Positions 1-6,202 of a stretch of DNA of 8,399 nt are shown piece by piece (positions within the stretch are counted from its first letter, which is position 1; every line of letters begins with the position of its first letter). Source of the DNA: an uncultured Clostridia bacterium (GTDB taxonomy: Bacteria > Bacillota > Clostridia > TANB77 > CAG-508); the NCBI GenBank assembly GCA_944393455.1, contig CALYAH010000042.1, positions 1 to 8,399 on the forward strand, in the 5' to 3' direction. Below the pieces are notes generated by a model. The model saw only the letters and a program-made list of their open reading frames with translations, did not search any database and had not been told where the DNA came from. The position numbers and the translations under genes were made by a program.

Positions 1-99
1 AATAAAAAAAGTATGATAAAATATTTGTGGTGTTGTTTAAAAATTGGATAAATTTAGTAACCTAATAATCTATTTACATAAAAAACAATGCGAAATTGC

Positions 100-120
100 T
101 GGCACAATTTTGGCACAATT
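100..120 (+). repeat. Short direct repeat, two TGGCACAATT copies
   Basis: TGGCACAATT occurs at 100-109 and again at 111-120, separated by one T. It lies about 130 bases upstream of the yebC-type gene. The function is unknown. It could be an operator-like repeat, a relic of a neighbouring gene end, or chance. Only the sequence repetition itself is supported. Confidence 0.4.
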
Positions 121-122
121 CG

Positions 123-151
123 TTGGGTAAAGAACCTCGAAACCCTATAGA
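123..151 (+). promoter_or_regulatory. Weak candidate vegetative promoter for the YebC-family gene
   Basis: TTGGGT at 123-128 and TATAGA at 146-151 are separated by 17 bases. This is a partial match to a sigma-A promoter and would leave a leader of roughly 95 bases before the ATG at 253. The -35 box matches poorly, and AT-rich DNA gives such matches by chance. Nothing else in 1-252 is a better candidate, and I see no gene in that stretch. Confidence 0.25.
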
Positions 152-252
152 AATGAGCAAAGAACAATAAAGAAATTTTACTTGATGTTTATATGATAGA
201 ACAGCCGAAAGTGGCTTAAATACTAGAAAAAATAAGAAGGAGGAATTAAACA

Positions 253-975
253 ATGTCAGGACACAGTAAATGGCATAACATACAAGCGAAAAAAGGAAAA
301 GCAGATGCAGCAAGAGGAAGAATTTTTACTAAATTAGGAAGAGAACTATTAATAGCAGTAAAAGAAGGTGGACCAGATCCAGCAGGAAACTCAAAATTGA
401 AAAACGTTATAGCTAAATGTAAAGCTGCTAATATGCCAAACGATACTATTAATAACGCAATAAGAAAAGCATCAACAAGTAATGAAAATTATGAAGAAAT
501 TACTTATGAAGGATATGGACCAAATGGAGTTGCTGTTATTGTAGAAGCATCTACTGACAATAAAAATAGAACTGCAGCAGATGTAAGACATGTTTTTGAT
601 AAAGCAGGAGGAAATTTAGGAACTACTGGATGCGTATCATATATGTTTAATAAAAAAGGTGTTATCGTAATTGAAAAAGAAAGCACAAATATGGATGAAG
701 AAGAATTAATGATGTTAGCATTAGATTTAGGAGCAGAAGATTTTGAAGCATCAGAAGAAATTTACGAAATTACAACAGCTCCAGCTGATTTTTCAAATGT
801 TAGCGAAAAATTAGAAGAAGCAGGGCTTACTTTTATAGAAGCAGGAGTTCAAATGGTTCCAACAACAACTGTTAGTTTAGATGAAAAGGGAATAGAAAAA
901 ATGGAACGTCTAATTGAAAGATTAGAAGAATTAGATGATGTTTCTAATATTTATCATAACTGGGAACAAGAATAA
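253..975 (+). CDS. yebC: YebC/PmpR family transcription/translation-associated protein
   Basis: This is a full-length 240-residue YebC/PmpR (DUF28, formerly TACO1-like) cytoplasmic protein, the usual length for the family. It opens with the signature MSGHSKWHNIQAKKGKADAA. It continues with the conserved RIFTKLGRELLIAVKEGG and NMPNDTINNAIRKAS stretches of the N-terminal helical domain, followed by EEITYEGYGPNGVAVIVEA and the NRTAADVRH.F.K.GGNLG segment. The ATG at 253 is set by a strong RBS, AGAAGGAGG (235-243), nine bases upstream. The family was long annotated as DNA-binding regulators. Later work on bacterial homologues and mitochondrial TACO1 points to a role in translation, relieving stalling at difficult (for example proline-rich) stretches. 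Which role applies here cannot be read from sequence. It appears monocistronic, since a stem-loop follows it. Family assignment is certain; molecular role is uncertain. Confidence 0.96.
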   Translation: MSGHSKWHNIQAKKGKADAARGRIFTKLGRELLIAVKEGGPDPAGNSKLKNVIAKCKAANMPNDTINNAIRKASTSNENYEEITYEGYGPNGVAVIVEASTDNKNRTAADVRHVFDKAGGNLGTTGCVSYMFNKKGVIVIEKESTNMDEEELMMLALDLGAEDFEASEEIYEITTAPADFSNVSEKLEEAGLTFIEAGVQMVPTTTVSLDEKGIEKMERLIERLEELDDVSNIYHNWEQE

Positions 976-987
976 AATAAGACTTAA

Positions 988-1024
988 AAATAGATAAATG
1001 ACAAAATTAGTTATTTATCTATTT
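988..1024 (+). terminator. AT-rich stem-loop after yebC, possible terminator
   Basis: AAATAGATAAAT (988-999) is perfectly complementary to ATTTATCTATTT (1013-1024), giving a 12-bp stem with a 13-base loop, 12 bases after the yebC stop codon. There is no clean T-run after the stem (the next bases are CTTGAT), so it is a weak terminator at best and may be bidirectional or a 3'-end stabiliser. Confidence 0.45.
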
Positions 1025-1074
1025 CTTGATGGAAATAGTTACTACATAAAGTTTGAAAATAAAGGAGAAAAATT

Positions 1075-2760
1075 ATGAATCAAAAGAAAAAGATGAATAT
1101 GTTAGTGATTTTAATTATTATTATATTAATTATTATATTAGTAGGAGGAGTTGCATTTGCATATTTAGCAACAGATTTACTAAAAAGTGATAAAGAGTTG
1201 TTTTTTAAATATATAACTCAAATAGCTGATTCTGAAAAAGGATTTATAGATAATAATATAAATCAATATTTCGAAAAAAAAGAATCAACTCCATATAGTA
1301 ACAATGGTTTAATTGATGTTAATATAACATCAGAAAATGGGCAAGAACAATATGAAAGTGCAAATAATTTTAACATTAGTTTTTCTGGAGAAATAGACAA
1401 AGCAAATTCAAAAATTAGTCAGAACATTAGCTTAAATTATTCAGATTCTGTAAATTTTCCTATATCATATAAGCAAATAAATGAAACAGTAGGATTACAA
1501 ACAGATTATGTGGGAAACAAATTTATTGCGGTAGAAACTAATCAGTTAAACAATCTTTCCGAAGATTTAGCTACTTCTGTAGAAAGTACTACGTCAAATA
1601 TGAATAAATTACAGGAAACAACAAGAATTCAATTATCAGAAGAGGAAAAGAATCATATAAACAATACTTATATGGTAAGTTTAGAACAGCAATTAAACGA
1701 AAATAATTTTTCAAAGGTAACAGAATCGGATTTAAATGGTTATAGATTAACTTTAACTGGAGAAGAATTGAAAAGTGTTTTAACTAATTTATTAGAGACA
1801 CTAAAAAATGACCAAACAACATTAGATAAATTAAATGAATATCTAAAAGCTCAAGACAGTTCAAACACAATAACAACAGCAGATATTGATAAGACTATAG
1901 AAAGTATAAATAATGATAGTGAACTGGCGGAAAATCAAGTTGAAATTACAGTATATAGTAAAAGTGGAAAAACAGCAAAACTAACAATAGTGATTCAAGA
2001 TACAACAATCAGCATAGAAAAATTGATAGAGAATAATCAACCAAAAATAAATATTTCTTATGAGAAAAGTGGAGAAGAACCAATAAAAATAACATTAGGA
2101 GCTACTTTTGAGGGATTAACAGATATGCAAACAGTAAAAGAAAATTATACAATAGAATTGCAATACCAATCAAATGGAGCAATGACATATCAATATCAAT
2201 TAAATAATGAAATAAACTTTATAGAGAGTACTAATATAGAAGAATTTACAGCCGATAATACTATGATATTGAACAACTACGAGGAAGTACAAGTAAGTAA
2301 TTTCTTGAAAGAAGTAGAAGAAAGAATTGTAGAAATAAATAGGCAGCAAATGGAAGAACTAGGATTGGAAGAAAATGAAAATCCAATTCAATATGCTATA
2401 CCTATACCATCATTAGGTGAATATAATCAAGCAAAACAAGCGTTCAACGATTCAGCCACTAAAATGAATGAATTAGAGATTCAAACTTTTAATAATAAGT
2501 TTGAAATGTATGCAGGAACAAATCAAAGAGGTGCAACTGTAAGAGGGTTGTTATCAACTATAGCGCTTAATAATCAATCACAAGATGAGAGTAGACAAAT
2601 CACAGAAATCAATTTCTGCGGAGAAGAGTACGAAGCGAGCGAGCAAAATATAGCCTTTATTAAAGAAGATGTTGATTTAGGAGACAAAAATTATCGAATA
2701 GAATTTGAAAAAAATCAAGATACAGGGGTAATATATAGAGTAGTTATTAATGAAAGATAA
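1075..2760 (+). CDS. Uncharacterised membrane-anchored extracytoplasmic protein, 561 aa
   Basis: I do not recognise a named family. The ATG at 1075 follows RBS AAAGGAGAA (1061-1069). Residues 1-8 are basic (MNQKKKMN) and residues 9-31 form one very hydrophobic Ile/Leu/Val segment. No lipobox Cys follows, so this reads as an uncleaved signal anchor with the rest outside the cell. After the anchor comes a short TDLLKSDKELFFKYI motif. The middle alternates polar and hydrophobic residues in beta-rich stretches rich in Asn, Ser and Thr, reminiscent of LolA/LppX-like or DUF945-like half-barrels (inference only). Residues about 472-561 form a separate C-terminal domain beginning FNNKFEMYAGT, a pattern I recall from secreted or pilin-like clostridial proteins. 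There is one Cys (NFCGEEY). The gene stands alone between a stem-loop and a strong terminator, so it is probably not part of the spoIIIA transcript. No function should be assumed. Confidence 0.85.
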   Translation: MNQKKKMNMLVILIIIILIIILVGGVAFAYLATDLLKSDKELFFKYITQIADSEKGFIDNNINQYFEKKESTPYSNNGLIDVNITSENGQEQYESANNFNISFSGEIDKANSKISQNISLNYSDSVNFPISYKQINETVGLQTDYVGNKFIAVETNQLNNLSEDLATSVESTTSNMNKLQETTRIQLSEEEKNHINNTYMVSLEQQLNENNFSKVTESDLNGYRLTLTGEELKSVLTNLLETLKNDQTTLDKLNEYLKAQDSSNTITTADIDKTIESINNDSELAENQVEITVYSKSGKTAKLTIVIQDTTISIEKLIENNQPKINISYEKSGEEPIKITLGATFEGLTDMQTVKENYTIELQYQSNGAMTYQYQLNNEINFIESTNIEEFTADNTMILNNYEEVQVSNFLKEVEERIVEINRQQMEELGLEENENPIQYAIPIPSLGEYNQAKQAFNDSATKMNELEIQTFNNKFEMYAGTNQRGATVRGLLSTIALNNQSQDESRQITEINFCGEEYEASEQNIAFIKEDVDLGDKNYRIEFEKNQDTGVIYRVVINER

Positions 2761-2783
2761 CTGAAATTTAAGTTCTAAAATAG

Positions 2784-2822
2784 AAAAAAGAAGCATATAT
2801 ATAATATAGGCTTCTTTTTTTT
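2784..2822 (+). terminator. Intrinsic terminator after the 561-aa gene
   Basis: AAAAAAGAAGC (2784-2794) pairs perfectly with GCTTCTTTTTT (2810-2820), an 11-bp stem with a 15-base AT loop. The descending arm merges into a run of eight T (2815-2822). It begins 23 bases after the stop codon at 2760. The A-run on the left means it could also act on the opposite strand. It separates the unknown gene from the spoIIIA operon. Confidence 0.85.
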
Positions 2823-2830
2823 GTATTATA

Positions 2831-2895
2831 TGTCCAATTGGGGACGTTTCCTTTTGGACATTTTTGTCCAATTTGGGACAGATCCCAACCGGACA
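2831..2895 (+). repeat. Two adjacent TGTCC/GGACA hairpin repeats upstream of spoIIIAA
   Basis: Unit A (2831-2860) is bounded by TGTCCAA and TTGGACA. Unit B (2865-2895) is bounded by TGTCC and GGACA, with a nested perfect hairpin TTGGGA-CAGA-TCCCAA (2873-2888). The units share the TGTCCAATT start and are joined by TTTT. Their G+C content is visibly higher than the surroundings. The layout resembles a short dispersed palindromic repeat, and I have the impression of similar motifs in other clostridial intergenic regions, but I cannot verify that here. The array ends 13 bases before the spoIIIAA start codon, so it would be in the 5' leader of any upstream-initiated transcript. Confidence 0.7.
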
Positions 2896-2908
2896 TAGAA
2901 AGGATAAA

Positions 2909-3721
2909 ATGAAGATGAGAGATATAGAAGAGGTTTTAAGGTATTTTCCATCAAATATTTATAGTTTATTAGAAAGTGCATTTAAACAAAATAACATAAT
3001 AGAAGAAGAAATACGAGAGATTAGAATAAGATGTAAAAGACCAATTATCTTAAAATTAAGACAAGTTGATTTATTAATAGAATATGAGGTAAGTCAGACA
3101 GAAATTTTACAAACTTTAGAAAGGCTATGTAATAATTCTATATATGCCTATAAAAATCAAATATGTGATGGCTTTTTAACAGTAAAAGGAGGACATAGAA
3201 TAGGAATAACAGGAACAGCAGTAGTAGAAGATGGAAAAGTGACTAATTTAAAATATATTACAAGTCTAAATTTTAGAATTGCAAGAGAAGTATTAGATTG
3301 TAGTAATGAAATTTTAGGACAAGTTATTGATAGACAAAATAACAATATTTATACAACATTAATTGTTTCCCCACCTGGAATGGGAAAAACTACAATGTTA
3401 AGAGATATTATTAGGAAAATAAGTGATGGAATACCAAACATGAATTTTTTAGGAAAGACTTGCGGTGTAGTTGATGAAAGGGGAGAAATTGCAGCTATGT
3501 ATCATGGGATTCCACAAAATGATGTTGGACTTAGAACAGATGTAATAGAAAATATATCTAAATCAAAAGGAATGAAAATGTTAATACGTTCCATGGCCCC
3601 AGAAGTAATTGCCTGTGACGAGATAGGTTCTAAAGAAGATGTAGAAGCTATTCGGAGAGGCTATTTCAGCAGGGGTCAAAGGGATATTTACTATGCATGG
3701 AAGGACAATGGAAGATGTTAA
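2909..3721 (+). CDS. spoIIIAA: SpoIIIAA, secretion-type ATPase of the sporulation channel, frameshifted near the 3' end
   Basis: SpoIIIAA is the mother-cell cytoplasmic ATPase that powers the SpoIIIA-SpoIIQ channel and resembles type II/IV secretion ATPases (GspE/VirB11). With ATG 2909 (RBS AGAAAGGA, 2897-2904) the fragment has 270 residues. Visible: FLTVKGGHRIGITGTAV in the N-terminal part, Walker A SPPGMGKTT (residues 154-162), VVDERGEIAAMYHG, QNDVGLRTDV, and the Walker B-type segment APEVIACDEIG (Asp237, Glu238). Homology stops after residue 248 (EDVEAI); the next 22 residues before the TAA at 3719 are not family-like. The expected continuation sits in the next frame (3657-3791). One extra base in CGGA (3653-3656) explains this; removing it gives a 293-residue protein. 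A TTG-initiated upstream extension (2864) merely translates a hairpin repeat and is not credible. ATG 2915 is a possible alternative start. Either an assembly error or a real mutation. Confidence 0.9.
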   Translation: MKMRDIEEVLRYFPSNIYSLLESAFKQNNIIEEEIREIRIRCKRPIILKLRQVDLLIEYEVSQTEILQTLERLCNNSIYAYKNQICDGFLTVKGGHRIGITGTAVVEDGKVTNLKYITSLNFRIAREVLDCSNEILGQVIDRQNNNIYTTLIVSPPGMGKTTMLRDIIRKISDGIPNMNFLGKTCGVVDERGEIAAMYHGIPQNDVGLRTDVIENISKSKGMKMLIRSMAPEVIACDEIGSKEDVEAIRRGYFSRGQRDIYYAWKDNGRC

Positions 3722-3791
3722 ATCTAATTTGGGAATTAATTATTTAATAGAAACCAAACAAATTGAAAAAATAATTTTTTTACAAAAATAA
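3657..3791 (+). pseudogene. spoIIIAA: Out-of-frame C-terminal end of SpoIIIAA
   Basis: Read in the frame starting at GAG 3657, this stretch gives EAISAGVKGIFTMHG, then RTMEDVKSNLGINYLIETK and a short tail ending IIFLQK before TAA at 3789. EA..AGVK.I.T.HG is the classic SpoIIIAA segment after Walker B, and the His at 3696-3698 is the His-box residue of secretion ATPases. It joins the upstream frame at residue 248 if one base of CGGA (3653-3656) is dropped. It has no start signal of its own, so it is the displaced end of spoIIIAA and not a gene. The tail is slightly shorter than in many relatives, with no further frame change visible. Confidence 0.9.
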
Positions 3792-3821
3792 ATTTTTAGT
3801 TCTAAAAAGAAATATAGTGAA

Positions 3822-3827
3822 TATAAT
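3822..3827 (+). promoter_or_regulatory. Perfect TATAAT in the spoIIIAA-spoIIIAB gap, doubtful promoter
   Basis: TATAAT lies 30 bases before the spoIIIAB start, in the largest gap inside the operon (3792-3857). No recognisable -35 box lies 16-18 bases upstream (GTTCTA at 17), and it does not fit a sigma-E -10 (CATACAAT-like) convincingly. It is listed because an internal promoter here would uncouple AB-AH from the frameshifted AA. Chance is a likely explanation in such AT-rich DNA. Confidence 0.2.
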
Positions 3828-3857
3828 ACTAAAAATAGAAAGGACAAGGTAAAAAAT

Positions 3858-4367
3858 ATGCAAATGATAAAGTATTTTATATTATTTTTAATTTTAGTAG
3901 CTTCTAGTATGATAGGAAAATTTTTGTCAAAAAAATATGTCTATAGATTAGAAGAATTAGAAGAAATGCAAAATGCATTGAATATATTAAAAACAAAAAT
4001 AAAATTTACATATGAACCAATTCCAGAAATTTTTGATGAGATTTCTTGCAATGTCAATAGAAATGTGGGAAATATCTTTAGAAAAGCAAAAGAAAAAATG
4101 AGTCAAAATTCTGCTAATATAGCTTGGGAGGAAGCAATAGAAGAAACAAGCACAAATTTAAAAGAAGATGATAAACATACACTAAAAATGTTGTCTAAAC
4201 TATTAGGACAAACAGATGTGGAAGGTCAAACTAGTCAAATTGAAATAACAGAAAAATTTTTAGAAGCGCAAATAAGAGAAGCGACAGAAGAAAAACAAAA
4301 AAATGAAAAATTATACACGAGACTAGGAACTATTATGGGTCTAGCAATTGTAATTGTTTTATGTTAA
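3858..4367 (+). CDS. spoIIIAB: SpoIIIAB, GspF-like membrane protein of the sporulation channel
   Basis: This 169-residue protein matches SpoIIIAB in length (about 170) and architecture. An N-terminal membrane segment (residues 4-20, MIKYFILFLILVASSMIG region) is followed by a long helical cytoplasmic domain with the typical opening YRLEELEEMQNALNILKTKI and the motif FTYEPIPEIFDEI. A second, C-terminal hydrophobic segment, LGTIMGLAIVIVLC, ends the protein. SpoIIIAB resembles GspF-type platform proteins and is thought to couple the SpoIIIAA ATPase to the membrane channel. The start at 3858 has AAGG (3846-3849) eight bases upstream; ATG 3864 is an alternative. It lies between AA and AC as in all spoIIIA operons, with 66 bases after the restored AA stop and 31 before AC. 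The frame is intact. Confidence 0.95.
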   Translation: MQMIKYFILFLILVASSMIGKFLSKKYVYRLEELEEMQNALNILKTKIKFTYEPIPEIFDEISCNVNRNVGNIFRKAKEKMSQNSANIAWEEAIEETSTNLKEDDKHTLKMLSKLLGQTDVEGQTSQIEITEKFLEAQIREATEEKQKNEKLYTRLGTIMGLAIVIVLC

Positions 4368-4398
4368 AAGAAAGACCTTTTACATAAGGGGGAAAAGT

Positions 4399-4593
4399 AT
4401 GAATATTGATTTATTATTTAAAATAGCGGCAATTGGAATATTAGTAGCAGTTCTACATCAAGTTTTAGTAAGAGCAGGAAGAGAAGATCAGGCTATGCTG
4501 ACAACTTTAGCAGGACTTGTAATTGTTTTAACAATGGTAATTAAAGAAATAAGTGGATTGTTTGATACAGTTAGAACTATGTTTAATCTTTAA
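4399..4593 (+). CDS. spoIIIAC: SpoIIIAC, small channel membrane protein
   Basis: SpoIIIAC is a 64-residue protein (family about 65-68) with two transmembrane helices, residues about 5-22 and 33-49. They are joined by a short loop with the conserved GREDQA motif, seen here as VRAGREDQAMLTTLAGLVIV. It is a membrane component of the SpoIIIA-SpoIIQ complex and shares its fold with part of SpoIIIAD. ATG 4399 is chosen because a strong RBS AAGGGGGA (4386-4393) sits five bases upstream. The same frame is open back to an ATG at 4354 inside the end of spoIIIAB, but that extension has no RBS and no family match. The gene is 31 bases after AB and 35 before the AD start. Confidence 0.95.
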   Translation: MNIDLLFKIAAIGILVAVLHQVLVRAGREDQAMLTTLAGLVIVLTMVIKEISGLFDTVRTMFNL

Positions 4594-4628
4594 TGATTAA
4601 TTGTTAAATGAACAAGGAAGGAGCAGAA

Positions 4629-5015
4629 ATGGAAGTTGTAAAAATAATAGGTATTGCTTTAGTTGCTGTAATTATTATTATACTCTTAAAACAATACAGA
4701 CCTGAGTTTGCCATTTATATCAGTCTGCTAACAGGGGTTTTAATTTTAGTTTTAGTAATGGACAAATTAGCGGGAATTATAAATTTATTACAGACTTTAG
4801 CAAGTAAAGCTTCTATTAATAGCACCTTTTTGCTATTACTAATTAAGATAACTGGAATTGCTTTTTTATCTGAATTTGCAGTTAGTATTTGTAAAGATTC
4901 AGGAGAAGCAGCTATTGCTAGTAAAATAGAGATTGGAACTAAAATTATTATTATATCTATGTCAATACCAATCATATCAAGCCTATTAGAAGTTATATTA
5001 AAAGTATTGCCATAG
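4629..5015 (+). CDS. spoIIIAD: SpoIIIAD, channel membrane protein
   Basis: With ATG 4629 this is 128 residues (family about 128-133), beginning MEVVKIIGIALVAVIIIILL. It has several hydrophobic helices. The conserved middle region reads LLLIKITGIAFLSEFAVSIC, followed by KDSGEAAIASKIEIGTKI, a hallmark of the family. It is an integral membrane component of the SpoIIIA complex and forms the middle part of the AC-AD-AE membrane block. The start is decided by RBS AGGAAGGAG (4615-4623), five bases before 4629. An ATG at 4608 overlaps that RBS and would add seven polar residues not expected in the family. The stop at 5015 is 18 bases before spoIIIAE. No defect seen. Confidence 0.96.
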   Translation: MEVVKIIGIALVAVIIIILLKQYRPEFAIYISLLTGVLILVLVMDKLAGIINLLQTLASKASINSTFLLLLIKITGIAFLSEFAVSICKDSGEAAIASKIEIGTKIIIISMSIPIISSLLEVILKVLP

Positions 5016-5033
5016 TGAGAATAGGAAGTACAG

Positions 5034-6191
5034 ATGAAAAAAATAAGAAAAATTTTTTTTATAATATTCATAATTTTAGCAATGATAATTCCTATAAATG
5101 TAAGTTATGCAACAGAAGAAGAAACTATAGATAAGCAGCAAGAAGAATTTAAAATACAAGATTTTATAAAAAGTTCAAAGCAATTTACTGGAGAATTCTT
5201 TGCAGACATGGACATAAATGAAATACTAAATAATGCAATTAAAGGAGAAGTAGATAATAGTACATTATTAAAGAGAGTATTAAATTTATTCGGAGCAGAA
5301 GTAGTAACTAATATAAAGGCAATTATTAGTATTTTGGTAATAATTATTATACATAGTATTTTAAAATCTATTAGTGAAGGTTTAGAAAATGATGGAATAT
5401 CAAGATTAATCTATTATGTTCAATATATATTAATTGTAACAATAATAATGTCAAACTTTACTGATATAGTGAAATTGGTACAAGATACATCTAACAATTT
5501 AGTTGGATTTATGAATCTACTAGTACCACTTTTAATAACTCTTATGATGTACACTGGTAGTATTGCAACAAGTAGTGTTATAGAGCCAATTATTTTATTT
5601 ATGATTAATTTTATAGGAAATATAATACAAACTTTAATAATTCCATTAGTTTTAATATTTACAAGTTTAGTTATTATTTCAAAAATATCAGACAAAGTAC
5701 AAATTGACAAACTTTCTAAATTCTTAAAATCTGGAATTGTATGGTTTTTAGGAATTATCTTAACTATATTTGTAGGAGTAGTCTCTTTAGAAGGAACTTT
5801 AGCTAGTAGCGTAGATGGAGTTGCAGCCAAAACAACAAAAGCGGTTGTAAGTTCAGCAATACCAGTAGTAGGAAAGATATTGGGAGATGCAGTAGATACT
5901 GTTTTAGGTTGTGGAATTGTTTTAAAGAATGCAATTGGGTTAGTAGGAGTGATTATAGTATTAGGAATATGTATTATGCCGATTATAAAACTTGCTATTC
6001 TGACTATATTCTACAAATTAGTATCAACAGTAGTACAACCTGTTGCAGATGAAAAAATAGTTGACCTTTTAGAGCAAATAGGTGATATTTTTAAAATATT
6101 TTTAGGAATATTATGTGCAATGTCATTTATGCTGATTATTGGGACAACTTTAGTTTTAAAAATGTCAAATAGTGCAATGATGTATAGATAG
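5034..6191 (+). CDS. spoIIIAE: SpoIIIAE, polytopic channel membrane protein
   Basis: SpoIIIAE is the largest membrane component of the SpoIIIA-SpoIIQ channel. At 385 residues it is close to the usual length (about 390-400). Residues 1-26 form a cleavable-type signal peptide: basic MKKIRK, a hydrophobic core, and a likely cut after VSYA before TEEET. An acidic extracytoplasmic stretch follows. Several transmembrane helices then fill about residues 90-380. Conserved family segments include FMNLLVPLLITLMMYTG, FLKSGIVWFLGIILTIFVG, VSLEGTLASSVDGVAAKT, VSSAIPVVGKILGDAVDTVLG and LVSTVVQPVADEKI. RBS AGGAAG (5023-5028) lies five bases before the ATG. The TAG stop (6189-6191) overlaps the spoIIIAF RBS, which fits translational coupling. 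The frame is intact. Confidence 0.97.
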   Translation: MKKIRKIFFIIFIILAMIIPINVSYATEEETIDKQQEEFKIQDFIKSSKQFTGEFFADMDINEILNNAIKGEVDNSTLLKRVLNLFGAEVVTNIKAIISILVIIIIHSILKSISEGLENDGISRLIYYVQYILIVTIIMSNFTDIVKLVQDTSNNLVGFMNLLVPLLITLMMYTGSIATSSVIEPIILFMINFIGNIIQTLIIPLVLIFTSLVIISKISDKVQIDKLSKFLKSGIVWFLGIILTIFVGVVSLEGTLASSVDGVAAKTTKAVVSSAIPVVGKILGDAVDTVLGCGIVLKNAIGLVGVIIVLGICIMPIIKLAILTIFYKLVSTVVQPVADEKIVDLLEQIGDIFKIFLGILCAMSFMLIIGTTLVLKMSNSAMMYR

Positions 6192-6202
6192 GGGATAAGC
6201 AA

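Noticed and set aside
74..313. Minus-strand open frame of 79 codons upstream of and overlapping the yebC start
   Set aside because: It has hydrophobic AT-rich composition, no family resemblance, and overlaps the well-supported yebC start and RBS on the other strand.
2677..2871. Minus-strand open frame across the terminator and hairpin repeats
   Set aside because: It runs through the end of the 561-residue gene, a terminator stem and repeat DNA, and has no RBS or homology.
2864..2908. N-terminal extension of SpoIIIAA from TTG 2864
   Set aside because: The extra residues are a translation of a hairpin repeat. A proper RBS precedes ATG 2909, and the family does not have this segment.
3711..3791. 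A separate small gene after the spoIIIAA stop
   Set aside because: The reading frame is the displaced SpoIIIAA C-terminus, continuous with homology starting at 3657, and has no start signal.
4354..4398. Earlier ATG for spoIIIAC inside the end of spoIIIAB
   Set aside because: The strong RBS AAGGGGGA sits directly before ATG 4399, and SpoIIIAC proteins start with the equivalent of MNIDLLFKIA.
4608..4628. Earlier ATG for spoIIIAD
   Set aside because: It lies on the RBS used by ATG 4629 and adds residues not typical of the family.
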